This document shows positions 1 through 12,800 of a stretch of DNA of 64,000 nt, piece after piece. The notes beneath the pieces were generated by a model. It was not told where the DNA came from. It worked only from the letters and a program-made list of their open reading frames with translations, and searched no databases. Both the position numbers and the translations under genes were made by a program. The stretch lies in contig JAFCIZ010000003.1 of the NCBI GenBank assembly GCA_017871115.1, forward strand, positions 559,001-623,000. Reading direction: 5' to 3'. This stretch comes from Cunninghamella blakesleeana (Eukaryota; Mucoromycota; Mucoromycetes; Mucorales; Cunninghamellaceae). Numbering within the stretch: the stretch's first letter is position 1; the number at the start of each line of letters is the position of its first letter.

Positions 1-1058
1 AGCAATTTATTTGTTGTTTAAATAAATAAATAAAGATTTAATCTTTATTTTTTTTTTTTTTACTTTTATAAAAATGAATATTTTCAAGGATTAAAGGCCA
101 TTATGAAAACAAGTAGGTAAAAATGAATAGTAAAAGACCATTTTCATTTTTCAATGAATGATTGCTATATACTTCAAGCCACAATCATAAAAGGTAACTC
201 TTGGAAGAATAAATCCAAGAAATGGCATCAACAATATTTATTACATCACTTTTCTTCTTTTTTTTGGGGATTGAAAGATCAAAGGAATTTCAATATGAAC
301 TATACAAGTAATATCTTAGTATATTATATTATTAAAAAAAATAGTTCATTTTTTATTATATTAGATCCATAAAACAATACACTATATTATTATTAATAGT
401 ATTAGTATTAGCATTAGCATTAGCATTATCATTCTTTTATATATAAAATGAAAAGGTTATGATACTATTATAGTTCTACATAGCATTTTATTTTATTTTT
501 ATTTTTTAAAAAAATAAAAAAAGGATCGTCCCTTTAGTTAGTTTAAAAAAAAGGGGATATTTTAATGACTACGGATAGATCGTATGTATATATATAATCA
601 TAATTCCTTCTTATTCAACTAAAAAAAAAAAAAGGCTTTACCTTTTTGTTTTTTAAAGAAAAAGAACAAAGAAAAAAAAATGACATTACTAATGACAATC
701 ACTGTTGTAATAATAACAACGATCCCTTTATTTTTTTGATTTTCATTCTATATTAAATAACTTTATATCATCATCCTATTCACCATTACATTCTTTTTTT
801 ATATATACTAAATTCTAATTGTTTACATAAAAATTCAATGTAAATCAAATGATCATTCAATTATGTAAAAGAGAAGAAAACAAATATTTGATTTTATAAA
901 CGATTCGTATTTTATTCTATATTTTTATAATGAAAACTTGATGATCTCCTGAAAAAGTAACTTTAATTTTTAAGAATATAAATATATTTGTTCATATATA
1001 CTTGTGAAATTTAATACATGATATATATTATTACAAAGTATTGTTAATGTTATTAATA

Positions 1059-1091
<33 letters not shown>

Positions 1092-1299
1092 ATATATATA
1101 AATCAATGATCTTATATTTCTATTGTCAAAAGTCATATTATTTCCAATTAAAGTAATAATGTCATGTCAGTTGAAAAGCCTAGAGAGAGGACCAAAGAAT
1201 ATTTTAGACCCAGCCTAGTAATTTTTTTTTTTTTGTTTGTTCCTCAAAGTTTTTTTTTTTCTTCTTCTCTCTATACTACGGTTTTATTTTATATTAATA
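1..1299. other. AT-rich intergenic DNA, no gene recognised
   Basis: No convincing coding sequence, tRNA or repeat family is visible. The DNA is dominated by A/T runs, with TA-rich simple repeats near 1060-1100. The part just before 1300 (T-rich tracts near 1209-1262) is presumably the promoter/5' UTR of the following gene. A 72-codon open frame at 154-372 has low-complexity, AT-driven composition and is not supported as a gene. Confidence 0.6.
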
Positions 1300-1729
1300 A
1301 TGAATAGATTAAATAAACAAAAAGTGAATATATTGTTATCACAAAAACGTTGGTACACTTCACCTAATTTAAAAACGGCACATAAATATTGTCATGATTC
1401 AGTAAGGTATGAATAAAAGAAGATGAAATATTAATAATAATACTAATAGAGTTGACATTTAACCATTTCTTTTTGTTATATATACACATATTATAAAAGA
1501 CTAGGTGATTATGAAGGTTATTTATGTATATCATTTTTTCCTCGCCATTTACGTGAAACCCAATATGCCATCCGTGCGTTTAATGTAGAAATAGCCTCTA
1601 TTCGCGAAAATGTATCAAAACCAGAAATTGGTAAGATGCGTATGCAGTTTTGGAAGGATACTATTGATAAAGTTTATAGTGTAAGTGAAATAAGGATTAT
1701 GCTTATTTGATAAAAACCAGAAAAGAAAG

Positions 1730-1771
<42 letters not shown>

Positions 1772-2786
1772 TTAGGGAAAAGCACCAGAACAACCTATTG
1801 CTTTAGCACTTCAAGAAGCTTTGGAAAAATCAAATTTATCATCCATGTGGTTTAAACGTATTATTACTGAAAGAGTAAGTGGTTTATTAAAAAAAAAAAA
1901 AAGAAAAAGGGAAATGGACCCTATTTTATGCATTTATAACAACTAAAAAACTCCATTTTAAAATTTAATTTTATAAGACAGCCAATTTAGATGATCATCC
2001 ATTTTTAACAATTAAAGATATGGAAAATTATGGAGAAAATACAGCATCTAGTTTATTATATTTACAATTAGAATCGCTTGGTGTACGAGATGTTCAAGTT
2101 GATCATATTGTTAGTCATTTAGGAAAAATGATTGGGATATCTACATTTTTAAGATCTTTACCTTTTCATCTTGGTCAAAAAAGATTCATCTTACCAACTC
2201 AAATCATAGCCAAGGTAAAAAGCATAATACATGAATAAAAAAAATAGGGTGATAATATATATATATTGAATAAAAGATAATAATAAAGGTAAAGAAAAAA
2301 ATAAATAAAGGTATTTATATATATATATATATATATTTATATATTTAGCATAATATATCTCAAGAAGATGTCATGAGAGGAAATGTAGATAAAGTAGATG
2401 ATGCTGTTTTTGAAGTAGCTACAGCAGCTTACGATCAATTATTAACAGCAAGATCTTTATTAAAATCTGTTCCTCCTGAAGCTTTTCCTGTCATTTTATC
2501 AGCGGTAATTTAAAAAAAAAAAGGGTACCCTTTTTATTATTATTATTATTATTATGTTATTATATTTAATAATATTATTTATAATTAATTATATAAATAA
2601 ACATGTAAGTATTAATATATTAATATATATATATATATATATATCACTTAAAAATAGGTACCTCATGTTCGTTATTTAGAGAAACTTGAAAAACTTAACT
2701 TTAATGTATTTGACCCCAAATTGCAAAAAAAGGATTGGAAATTACCACTAGTTTTATGGAGCCGTTTTAAAGATCAAAAAATATAA
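1300..2786 (+). CDS. NDUFAF6: NADH dehydrogenase (complex I) assembly factor 6-like protein, mitochondrial
   Basis: Six exons join in frame: 1300-1406, 1500-1680, 1776-1874, 1978-2214, 2349-2504, 2658-2786, giving 302 residues. The protein belongs to the squalene/phytoene synthase fold and follows the NDUFAF6 branch. Recognisable stretches in order are DYEGYLCISFFP, YAIRAFNVEIASI, MRMQFWKDTID, MENYGENTASSLLYL, DHIVSHLGKMIGI and a C-terminal segment ending in LVLWSRFKDQKI. NDUFAF6 proteins act in the mitochondrial matrix in early assembly of complex I (the ND1 module). The aspartate-rich prenyl-diphosphate motifs of true synthases are not evident, as expected for an assembly factor. The short N-terminus is rich in Lys, Arg and Ser (SQKRWYTSPNLK), consistent with a mitochondrial presequence. 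The family assignment is strong by recall of the human protein, and it implies that the organism retains respiratory complex I. Confidence 0.9.
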
Positions 2787-3664
2787 AGAAAGTCCACATT
2801 CTATTGCCCACTCTTTTAGGATCTATCTTATTTTATTTTTAACTCTATCAGATAATATATTATAAAATATAGATTTGTGTCACCTTTTTACTGGGATAAT
2901 CATTTTAATTTGCATTTGCATTTTTTTTTTTCTTATCTAAAAATTATTATGTGTGTATACTTACTTGTTTTATTATTATATAAATAGCTTGACAATAAAA
3001 TCACGATGCTTTAATTAAATGTGAAATAATAAAAAACGTGGGATCAACAATACATATATAAATGTGCTTCACAACTTTTTAAATAAATATCAACCACATG
3101 GGTTTAGTTTAGTTTAATGATCATTATTTATTTCCCCGAAAAAGAATTCATTTGTGTGTGATTTTTTTGATTTGAAAAAAGTATAAAATAATAAAGTGAA
3201 GGAAAAAAGAAGGTTTTGTGTCTCATTTGGGTTATAACCCAGTTTTTTTTTTTTTTTTTAAAAAAAAAAAGATTGTCGTTCACTATTCCATTTTAGTAAT
3301 AGGTATATCAAATGGAATTTATTATAATTATTATTATTATTAATTTTATTATTTTTGATTTGGTTTAAAATAAAGAAAATCAATCTTGAAAAGTTTAGAA
3401 ACTCATCTAAAAGGGTGTTGAAATGAAATCTTTTCATTGGGTATATTGATTTTCTAGAATATAGGAAATGGCCATTTTAGTGAGTAAATTTATTTTAAAA
3501 AATGAGTGTAACCTGGAAATATGGTGCAAAGTGCTGCATTCTAAAAAAAAAAGTATAGTTTAAAAAATGATAATACTAATTATTATTAAAGATAAAAAAA
3601 AATTAAATAAATAGATAGAAACTTTATTATTAGTTTTGGTAATAAAATAACAATAATAAGTGTG

Positions 3665-3697
<33 letters not shown>

Positions 3698-5008
3698 GAA
3701 TAGAATAGAATATATAGAAAAAATAAAAAAGATGTTTTACAAAATAATAAAAAAAAAGGTGTGATGTTTAATCTAATTATGTCAAATATGGCTATTCGTT
3801 ATATAAAGGAAGAAGTCTGTGCATTCGAAATTATTTTTAAAATCCAGTTCATCTTCTCCGCCTAATAAAGTCTTTTTACTATTCCCACAAAAATTTATGA
3901 TATGATTAAAAAGAAAATAATATATATAAATATATATATATATATATGAAACATAGAAATCAAATAGAAAGAAATATAAGATAACGAAAGGTTTTGGAAT
4001 ATCTTGCAAAGAAAACCCAAAAATTTATTATGACACTCTTTATTTTATTTAAATAGTAATTAATAAAAAAGATGGATGCTCTCGATCTTTTCCCTTGTTT
4101 TTATATATATTATTATAATTATGTATATACATATATATATATATATAAATAATTATATATAAATGATAAAAATAAAAAGAGTACGGTACTATATTGCGAA
4201 ATAACCAAACAAGGTTAAGTCGGAGTGAAATATAATATTCAGAAATAAGTCTATCATCCTTTCATCCAATTAAATTGCACCAGCAGGTTATTTTTAGGGT
4301 AACACGTTTTTAGTTATTAAGATGTACGTATGGACTAGAAAGATATCAATCTGATAAAAATAAGTGAATGGATATAAATAAATGGGTTATTATATATTAA
4401 TATATAAATAAAAAGGAAAAATAATATACATATATATATGTACATTATAGCATCTATATTGATATTATAAAAAAGTATATTCAATAAATGGTATTGGTTG
4501 ATATGGTTTTACTGATTAATATGTATAAATATATATTTATATTTATATGCATATATAAGGTGAGAGAGTGAGAGACAGAAGACAGACAGACAGATAGATA
4601 GATAGACAGACAGGCAGACAAAGCGAGAAAAAGAGCGAGCAAAAGAGGGGAGAGAGAGACAAAAGGAGATATTGAAAATTGATATGTAACTTCCTAATTT
4701 GGAAAATGTTTGTGTAGCCATTTTAAAATAAGAGAAATTACTTTTTAATGCCCTTTTTCCTATTTTACTCTTTTTCCTTTTTTCTTTTCTCTTTCTTTCT
4801 TTTTTCTTTCTTTCTTTCTTTATCCTATTCTTATTCTCTTTATTGTGAATAATAGATTATATCCCCCCCTTCCCTTTAAAAAACTAATATTTTTTTTTAT
4901 TATATATATTATTCCTTTTCAATTTTATATATATATACATTTACTTTTTATATATATTTGTGTATACATTCTTTTTTTTATTATTATTAATAATTCATAT
5001 ATTTTATC
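2787..5008. other. Long intergenic region with microsatellites, putative promoter of the GATA/PHD gene
   Basis: No gene is supported. The stretch holds TA and AAT simple repeats (for example 3669-3697) and a GACA/GATA-type microsatellite near 4575-4617. A pyrimidine-rich CT tract at about 4760-4830 lies roughly 200 bp before the next start codon and may be part of its promoter. Short open frames at 3782-4009 and 4509-4721 translate mainly to simple-repeat sequence. Confidence 0.5.
4575..4617. repeat. GACA/GATA tetranucleotide microsatellite
   Basis: Interrupted tandem copies of GACA and GATA lie in purine-rich DNA that continues to about 4660. It is non-coding and could be length-polymorphic. 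Confidence 0.75.
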
Positions 5009-7043
5009 ATGCCACAACAAATTCAACCTTATCCTCAACAACAAGAAACTTTGGATCATCATTCAAAATCAGAACCTTTAGAAGTCTCACCTATTACAGT
5101 TCCTTCTATGTCTCCTATTACTGATTTTCCTTTTTATTATGGTGGTTATTATCTTCATTATTATCAAACCTTGCCAAGACCTTTAATGGTAAAAATTTTA
5201 TAATATAAATAGAATGATCAGAAAATAATAATAATAATAATAAAAAAAAAAAAAGCCCAAGCAAAAAAAAAAAAAAAACCAACTTAGCATTAAATATCTA
5301 TTTTTATTCTTTTTTTCATTTTATTATAGCCAACACCCATTCATCATACTTTAGAAAATGCAACAATTAGCTTTGATACATTAATGGATTCTCAAGTAAA
5401 ATGGCATAAAGATTTATTAGTCAAGGATGTATTCTTATCTCCTCCTATGTTATCCAACCATCCTCATCCTTCTACTACAATGAAGCATCATTTAATGCTT
5501 CCTTCTACTGCTACTGCTGCTACTGCTGCTACTACTAATCTCAAGAAAATGGAAATGGCCCCTTCCGATTTATTATTTATTAACAATCATCATGATGATG
5601 TTTTTGGTTTAAATGATGATAATACTTGTATTTTATTGGATCAACAACAACAGTTACAACAACAACAACAATTATCTCAACAAAAACATCTTCCTATTTA
5701 TGATGATTTACCTACCCCTCCAGCTACAAATGATCATGATGATCATCATCATTATTTAGGTATGAAAAGAAGACATAGTAGTATTTGTAGTAGTGATAGT
5801 AGTAGTGATGACGGTAGTAGCGTTCAATCGGATTCTGAAAAGCGTCCATGCCTTGTGCATTCACCTTGTTCTTTACCTGAATCTCCTATTCAACTTCCAA
5901 TGTTTGATTTTGATGATGATGAAGATGATGATGATTCTATCAAAGATCAAAGGTATATAATAATTTTTTCTTTTAATATATATATATATACATATATAAT
6001 ATGGATCTACCTACTCTATTTTTCCCAAAAAAAAAAAAAAAAAAAAAACTGGTATATATATCCTTTTTTCCCCTCCTCTCCCCCCCTTTTTTTTTAAAAA
6101 AAGAAAGTTTATTCAATTTATTTATTTTTTTTTTATTTGTTGTAGAACTCTTACATCGACGGACTTTCAACCTTACCCAACTATATTGGAATCCATGACC
6201 GATGATGAAGACGATATGACGTTGCACGAAACAAAACCATTGGAATTCAAGACCAATCAAAACCCTTTATTCATTACCACCAAGCCTAATAACAACAACA
6301 AAAAGTCATCATCTTCATCCTCCAATATGAATAACAAAAAATATAATATGAAAAAACAATTAAAGGAAAAAATCAATAATAAATCCTCAAATGCTTTAAA
6401 ATCAACTTCTAAATTAAATAAAAAGCAACAACAATTGATGGATGATGCTAATCAAGACAATAATAATAATAATGTATTACCAACCTATGTTCCACATGGT
6501 AGTCCAGAAGTTGCTATTCGTTATAGTTCACAAGGGCTTTATAAACACCTTTTAAAACAAAGAGTTGATTGGTGTCGTTATTGTGGTACTACTGAAGGTG
6601 TCAATTGGCGCCCTGGTCCATGGGGAAAACGTACTTTATGTAATAAACATGGTTGTGATTATAAAGGTTACGGCTTTGCTTGTAAATTGCCTAGATTGGA
6701 TTTAACTGCCTTTTTAAAGGAATCCATGGATCAACGTATTCGTCCCGTATTACAATTGTTTTGCACCGTTTGCCATCGTCCTGAATCTTGGGAAGATAAT
6801 TTATTAGTTCAATGTGATGGTTGTCCTATGGCTTATCACCAACAGTGCCGTAAAGAACAGGATTTATCCGACGATTTCTGTCGATCAAATCAACCTTTCT
6901 TTTGCACTGATCATGTTTGTAAAGAAAATTTAGAAAAAAAGAGAGTCGTCGTTGAATTCTCCAGAAAACGTTTACCTCTTATGCGTACTCCTAAGCAACA
7001 ACAACAGCAACAAGCTAATTCAATCAATAATAACAACTTATGA
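5009..7043 (+). CDS. GATA-like zinc finger plus PHD finger protein, probable chromatin or transcription regulator
   Basis: Three exons (5009-5188, 5330-5952, 6146-7043) join in frame to 566 residues. The first 400 or so residues are disordered, with Gln, His/Asp, Ser and Asn runs, typical of fungal regulators. A GATA-like finger follows: CRYC at about 411-414, then 18 residues, then CNKHGC at 433-438. Its spacing is C-X2-C-X18-C-X4-C, whereas canonical GATA fingers end in CNxC, so the last pair is atypical. A PHD-type finger begins immediately after a short helix: Cys 474, 477, 491, 494, the YHQQC element (His 499, Cys 502), and a final pair around 521-526. PHD fingers usually read histone H3 tails. 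The GATA-like finger might bind DNA or be structural. An SP-rich segment (PTPPATNDH) resembles phosphorylation-prone regulatory tails. The target genes cannot be told from sequence. The start codon is the first ATG of the open frame. Confidence 0.8.
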
Positions 7044-7614
7044 TCACCTTTTTCTTTTCTTATTATAATCATTTTTAATATTTTTCTGGTATATAACTTT
7101 TACTTTTATTTTTCTTTATAATGTTGTGTACATTTTTTTTTATGTAGATTCCTTTTTTTCTTTTCTTTTATTTTTTAAATGTACATATCATTTATTTATT
7201 TTCATGATATTATTTTAAGTAGATATATTTTTATGATTTTTTATACCCTTTATTTTTTTTTTTCTTCTCCTATATAATTTTTTTTTCTTTATCTCTTTTA
7301 TTTTATTAGAAGTTAAAAAAAAACAAACAAACAAAAGCCTATAATAATAAAAAATTATAACTAATTATGCAACCAAATGAACGTACTCCGATCTTAATAG
7401 TAAAAACTACAATTGTTTACTATTATTGTTGTTTTTTTTTTCTTGATGTCAAAAAAAAAAAAGATTATGATTATAGCACTTAATTAAACCTTAATTAGTT
7501 TGTGTGTATATTGGGTTAATAATTAGTTGGTAATTAGACTTTTTTATGATCCATTTACAACTATTATACATACATCCCCCCTCCTATATATATATATATA
7601 TATATATATGTATC

Positions 7615-7652
<38 letters not shown>

Positions 7653-8832
7653 AAAAACAACCAATGATGCTGATAATGAAGTACGTACTGCATTTGACTT
7701 GTTTTATATAAATAAATAAATAAATAAAATGTACAAAATCGTTGATTTTTTCTTTCTCCTTTTTATACATATATATATATTTTTTTACTTGTTTATATCT
7801 ATTTGTTTATATTTATCATTTCATATAATAGATGAATTTGGTTAAATTTTTTCTTTTCAAACTAATAAACATACATGAGCAAAAATAATATATTTAATTT
7901 TTTTTGGGGAGGAGGATGTATACATATTTTGATTTAAACTTAATTATAACATGGATAAAAATTATCTATTTTGACCATTGGGCAATAAAAAAGGGTTGTA
8001 CATACATACATAAAAGTTATTTTTATCATTTAATATAAATGGATTATTTCTTTTTTTCATCACAAAAGTAGTACCACTAATTATATATCAGTTTATAATT
8101 GTATTTGTAAAAATTGATTGATAAATCAATAATGTAATACAATGAAATATTATTCTATTTTATGAATTATTAGTCAATAATAAATTAGTATTTAGTTTTT
8201 ATTAGTTTGCTATGATTTTGTTCCTTCATCAATTCAGAATCTATTATCCCTTATTTACTTGAAATCAATATCAATCACATAATTTTATTGCTAGTTATCA
8301 TTATTCTTTTTCTTTTTTCAATTTTATTTTAATAATGCCTGCTATAGTTTTATCCTTTTTTTTTGGGGGAGAGAGAGAGAGAGAGGAGGAGGAGAAGTGG
8401 CTATTTAAAAGGGAGAGAAGAAAAAAAAAATTATGTTTAATAATATATAAGTATAGATCAAAAAAATGTATGTTTTTTCTCTAGTTATATTATTACATTG
8501 TTATTATTATCATTTAATATACAAGTTTATAAACATTAATATTTTAATAAAATTATTTATACTTTAAGGAAGTCTGCAAATTAACAGAAATTAAATATAT
8601 TATTATTTTTATGTTTTTTTATTTTTATTTTTCGAGTTATTCATTATTATTTTAAATTTATTCATTTTGTATTAATACTTTTTTATATTTTATATTTTAA
8701 AATAACAAAATTCATATTATATTATTAACAGTAAATTATATACGCCTATAAACATAAATAAATATTATAATAATAATTATAATAGTAATAAAAGTAAAAA
8801 TATTATTATTATTATTTCTATTATATATATAT
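7044..8832. other. Intergenic DNA between convergent genes
   Basis: This lies between the 3' ends of the GATA/PHD gene and the kinesin gene, so it contains two 3' UTRs and terminator regions. It holds a TA microsatellite (about 7586-7609), a 35-base T run (7617-7651) and a GA-rich patch near 8368-8395. No coding sequence or RNA gene is recognised. Confidence 0.55.
7617..7651. repeat. Homopolymer T tract (35 bases)
   Basis: An uninterrupted T run, directly after a TA microsatellite. It is possibly a polymorphic or assembly-sensitive site. Confidence 0.8.
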
Positions 8833-9781
8833 TTAATAAGATAATCGATGAAGTTTTGCACTAGAAGCTCTTGTTGGTGTGGTTGATAAACGGTCAAACA
8901 CATTGTTTTGAAGTTCTAAACTAGTAGAGGATTGTGATTCTGGGTGAACTGGTAGAGTAGGTGGTAAACTGAATCGATTTTTATTATTTTTATTTGTTGC
9001 TGTCGTAGATGATGATGATTGTTGTAAGGATGATGACCTTGGTCTTGTTGTCATGAAAGATGAGGAAACCATTGGAGGAGCAATTGGAGCAGAGGTTTTT
9101 CTTGACATGGAATGATGATGTTGTTGTTGTTGAGAAAAAATTTCATTAGATTTATTTAATAATAAAGACGAAGAAGAAGAAGAAATGGATGGATCAGAAC
9201 GAACAATATGATGGCTTAATAGAGAAGAAGTAGATGAATTATCACATGAAGTATTGGATACCATTTTGGATGAAGAATATTGATAATGGTGATGATGTTG
9301 GTGATGGTCATTAAGTGCTACTTGGCGAAATTCCATTGGATTTGCCATGATCATGGGTATATTATTATTATCAATATGTTCATTATTTACTTGTTGTTGC
9401 TGTTGTTGCTGTCTTTGTTGTTGTTCTGCTAAGTTTAACCGTTTTTGAATCATATTATAAAATCGATCAGGCGATGGTGTAATATTTCTTGATGAAGCTT
9501 GAGACTGGATATCGAATTCAAGATCAGCATTTAAATGCTTATGGTGAATATTATTATTATTTGTTAAAGATGAAAATGATGGAATAGGTAAAATGGGTTG
9601 TTGATGTGGTTTTTGCTGTTGTTGTTGTTGAGAGGTAGCCATCATTAAATCCATTGTAGCAGTACTTAATGCACGTTCCATATTAGCCGATTCAGGTGAT
9701 ATCATTGATGTTGGTGTCATCAAATTATCAGGGCAATAAGTATCTTTTGATGTTAATATTAATTCTGTTGGACGATGCTGA

Positions 9782-9816
<35 letters not shown>

Positions 9817-12800
9817 TTGTTGTTGTTGATAATTATTACTATTGTTATCATTAACATAACCATCATTGTTTGCTTCCAAGAAAGATTCTGATGTTTCACC
9901 ATTAATTAAACCACGTAAACCATCTTCATATATCTTATCAAAAATAGTATTCCCACCACTAATATATTCTTCCATTTTTTTATCCATTTCCAAAAAGAGG
10001 GCTTCATTATGTTGATCACCACCACTTTCTAATCTACGAATCCGTCTTTCATTTTCAATAGTCGTTGCCACAGCAGCTCGTTTCATTACAATCAGTGTTC
10101 TTCTCATATCTAAAACTTGCTTTTCCAAATTTTGCATAGTCAACACCCGGTTGGATTCAGCCATTCTTAAATTCAAGACATCTTCTAATAAATAATCCGC
10201 TATACGTTTACATTCATCATGTTTTAAAGATTTGATAATTTTCGTTGTAATATCATGGGCCAATTCAGGAGAAGCATTTCTGGGTACACTATAGTGTTCT
10301 TCGAAAGCATCCATATCAGCCCATTCATCACTTGGAGGTGGATCAGTGACAATTTCATCTGCAAATGTAACATGTTTTTCAATACGACGGTGATGGTGAT
10401 GTTCTTTATTAGGTGATTCCAATTCAGCATCAGCAATTGCAGCGGCTTCCATTTGTAATCCATGTATACGAGAAGAAATATAAGAAATTTCTGCCGAAAG
10501 GATATCAATTCGTTCATCAATAAAGTCAATAGCATTGGTATCCATGGTATCTCCTTGATGTTCTGCACGTTCTTTTTCAATCAAATAAATGTGACGTCGT
10601 TCATCCATTAAATCTTGTTTTTCATCCACTAAGCGTTCTCGTCTTGTTAAAAGTTGCTCCATTTCAACTAAAGTTTGTTTTCCTTGAATGTATTGAGCTA
10701 AAGCCTTTTCCAATAGCTTTTTTTTACGTGACGCACGAATATTTAAAGGAATAGAACTGACATAGTGTTTATTTTTATTTTGATGTTGACTTCGAGAATG
10801 GCCACCACCACGTAATGGAAAACCAAGACTACCACGTGAGACAATAGCAAAATTACCACCAACGATATGGGAAACTTTACTCAAAAGACGTTCATCTAAT
10901 ACACCACCTTCACGTACAGCCTTTTTCAATATACATGTTAATTGTTTTAATTGACTGGTATTCATGATGACTTCTTCATTTTTTTTCTTTAAGGTTTGTT
11001 TTTGCACTTCATGCTCATGTTCTAAACGCTGTCTTGCTTTGGTAGCTTCTAACTGTTGCTTTTGTAATTTCCGAATTTGTCTTTCTTGTAACGTAATTTG
11101 ATCGCGTACCTTTTCAGATTCCTTTTTCATTCTTTTCATCATTTGTTTCTTCTCCATTTTTAATGTTTCCACATTAACACGAAGTGATTTTAATAAGGAT
11201 TCGTTTTGATTTCTGGTGACATGCATGGTACTAGTAGTTTGGGAATATTTACGTTTTAATTCTTGAATTTCATTCATCAAGGCTTTCATTTTAGATTCAT
11301 AAGTTTGTTTAATTTCATTTAATTGTTGTTTTTCACGTATTTGATGGCTATTTATTTCCATAGATGAGCGTTTGCTATTATTATTATTGTTGTTATTGTT
11401 AAATTGCCCCTTGGTTTTTTTCAATGCAACATCACGTTCATCTTGAAGTTTTGCTAGTTGTTCTTGTAAGCAAACGATCTTATCATCAAACTTTTTACGC
11501 ATAAACATATATTCAGTTTCTGATTTTTCAAGGTGGGAAACAAGCTCTTCCTTTACTTTAATATCAGATTGGATTTGATGAATCATGCGAACTAGTTTTG
11601 GATCATGTTTGGTTTCGATATCAGATTGGCGTAGTGAGTTTTGTGAAGATATAGCACTATCTCTATCTTGAGGATTATAAAAGTCATCTTCCCAATTTTG
11701 TAACATCTATATATTTAAAATAATACAGAAAAAGAAAAAATAGTACAAGAAAGAGCAAGAGTGAGTATAACTATTATATTACTAAATATATATATATATA
11801 AAATGAATCCTCTGATAATATATCATGTTTACCATTTCCATGCCATCAAATTGAGTAGGTGTTGGAGGTATTGGCGAGGTTGTCGCAGAAAAATTACCTT
11901 CATCTGAATCTGATCTTTCAAACGATTGACCTTGCATCATTGTCTATATATAGTGATTAAAAAGGAGAAAATAGTAAGAATAAAAAAAAGATAAGGTGGT
12001 TATTTTTATATCTGTAAATAAGTATTTATATAAATAAATAAAATTTACCATTAATTCTGTATCCCATTTTTCATTATCTTTTTCATCACCAGGCTATTTA
12101 AAGAATAATAATAGGTAGAATAAAAAAATTTAGAATTTCTAATGATGTACTTATATATATATATATATAAGCATACTCAGTATATGTATTTTTAGTTTAC
12201 CTTAATTAATTCTAAAAATTCCATTCCTTTTTTAATTTCTTCGCGCGCTTTTGCAATACTTTCTTTAAATTCGTTTCTCATAGCTTCATCTTGTAAATCA
12301 TTAATAAATCCTTCATCTTCATTTTCTAAAGGTACAAATGAGGATGCATCTTGATTATTTTCATAAATATGATGTTGCCGATAATGTTTTGATGATGGCG
12401 ATGATTTTGATGATGTTTGTTTTTTAGATGATACTGTAGATAGTGTTTTTATATTTTTATAAGTTGCTGTTGAAGTGCTATTGTTTGCACTTAATCTACC
12501 GCCATTACGACCAAATCGACGTTTACCATTTAAAGATTTGATACCACCATTTTTTCTTCTTCTTGAAGATGAGAGTGATGTATAATGAAGACGAGGATGA
12601 GAAGGTGTAATTGTTGTATTAGTAGTAGCTGACGAAGTAATAGGTAAACGTTGTTGCTGTGCTTTTTCCAAAAATTCAAGTCTTTCTTTTGCATCAGTTA
12701 AATCCGTGTTTAAATCTTGTATTGTTTTTAAATATTTTTCAATTATAGGATGGGATTGTATTGAATAATATAAATCATTTTTGTTATTATTGTCGTCATC

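Noticed and set aside
154..372. 72-codon plus-strand frame in the first kilobase
   Set aside because: Composition is AT-driven, with no domain, splice partner or recognisable similarity.
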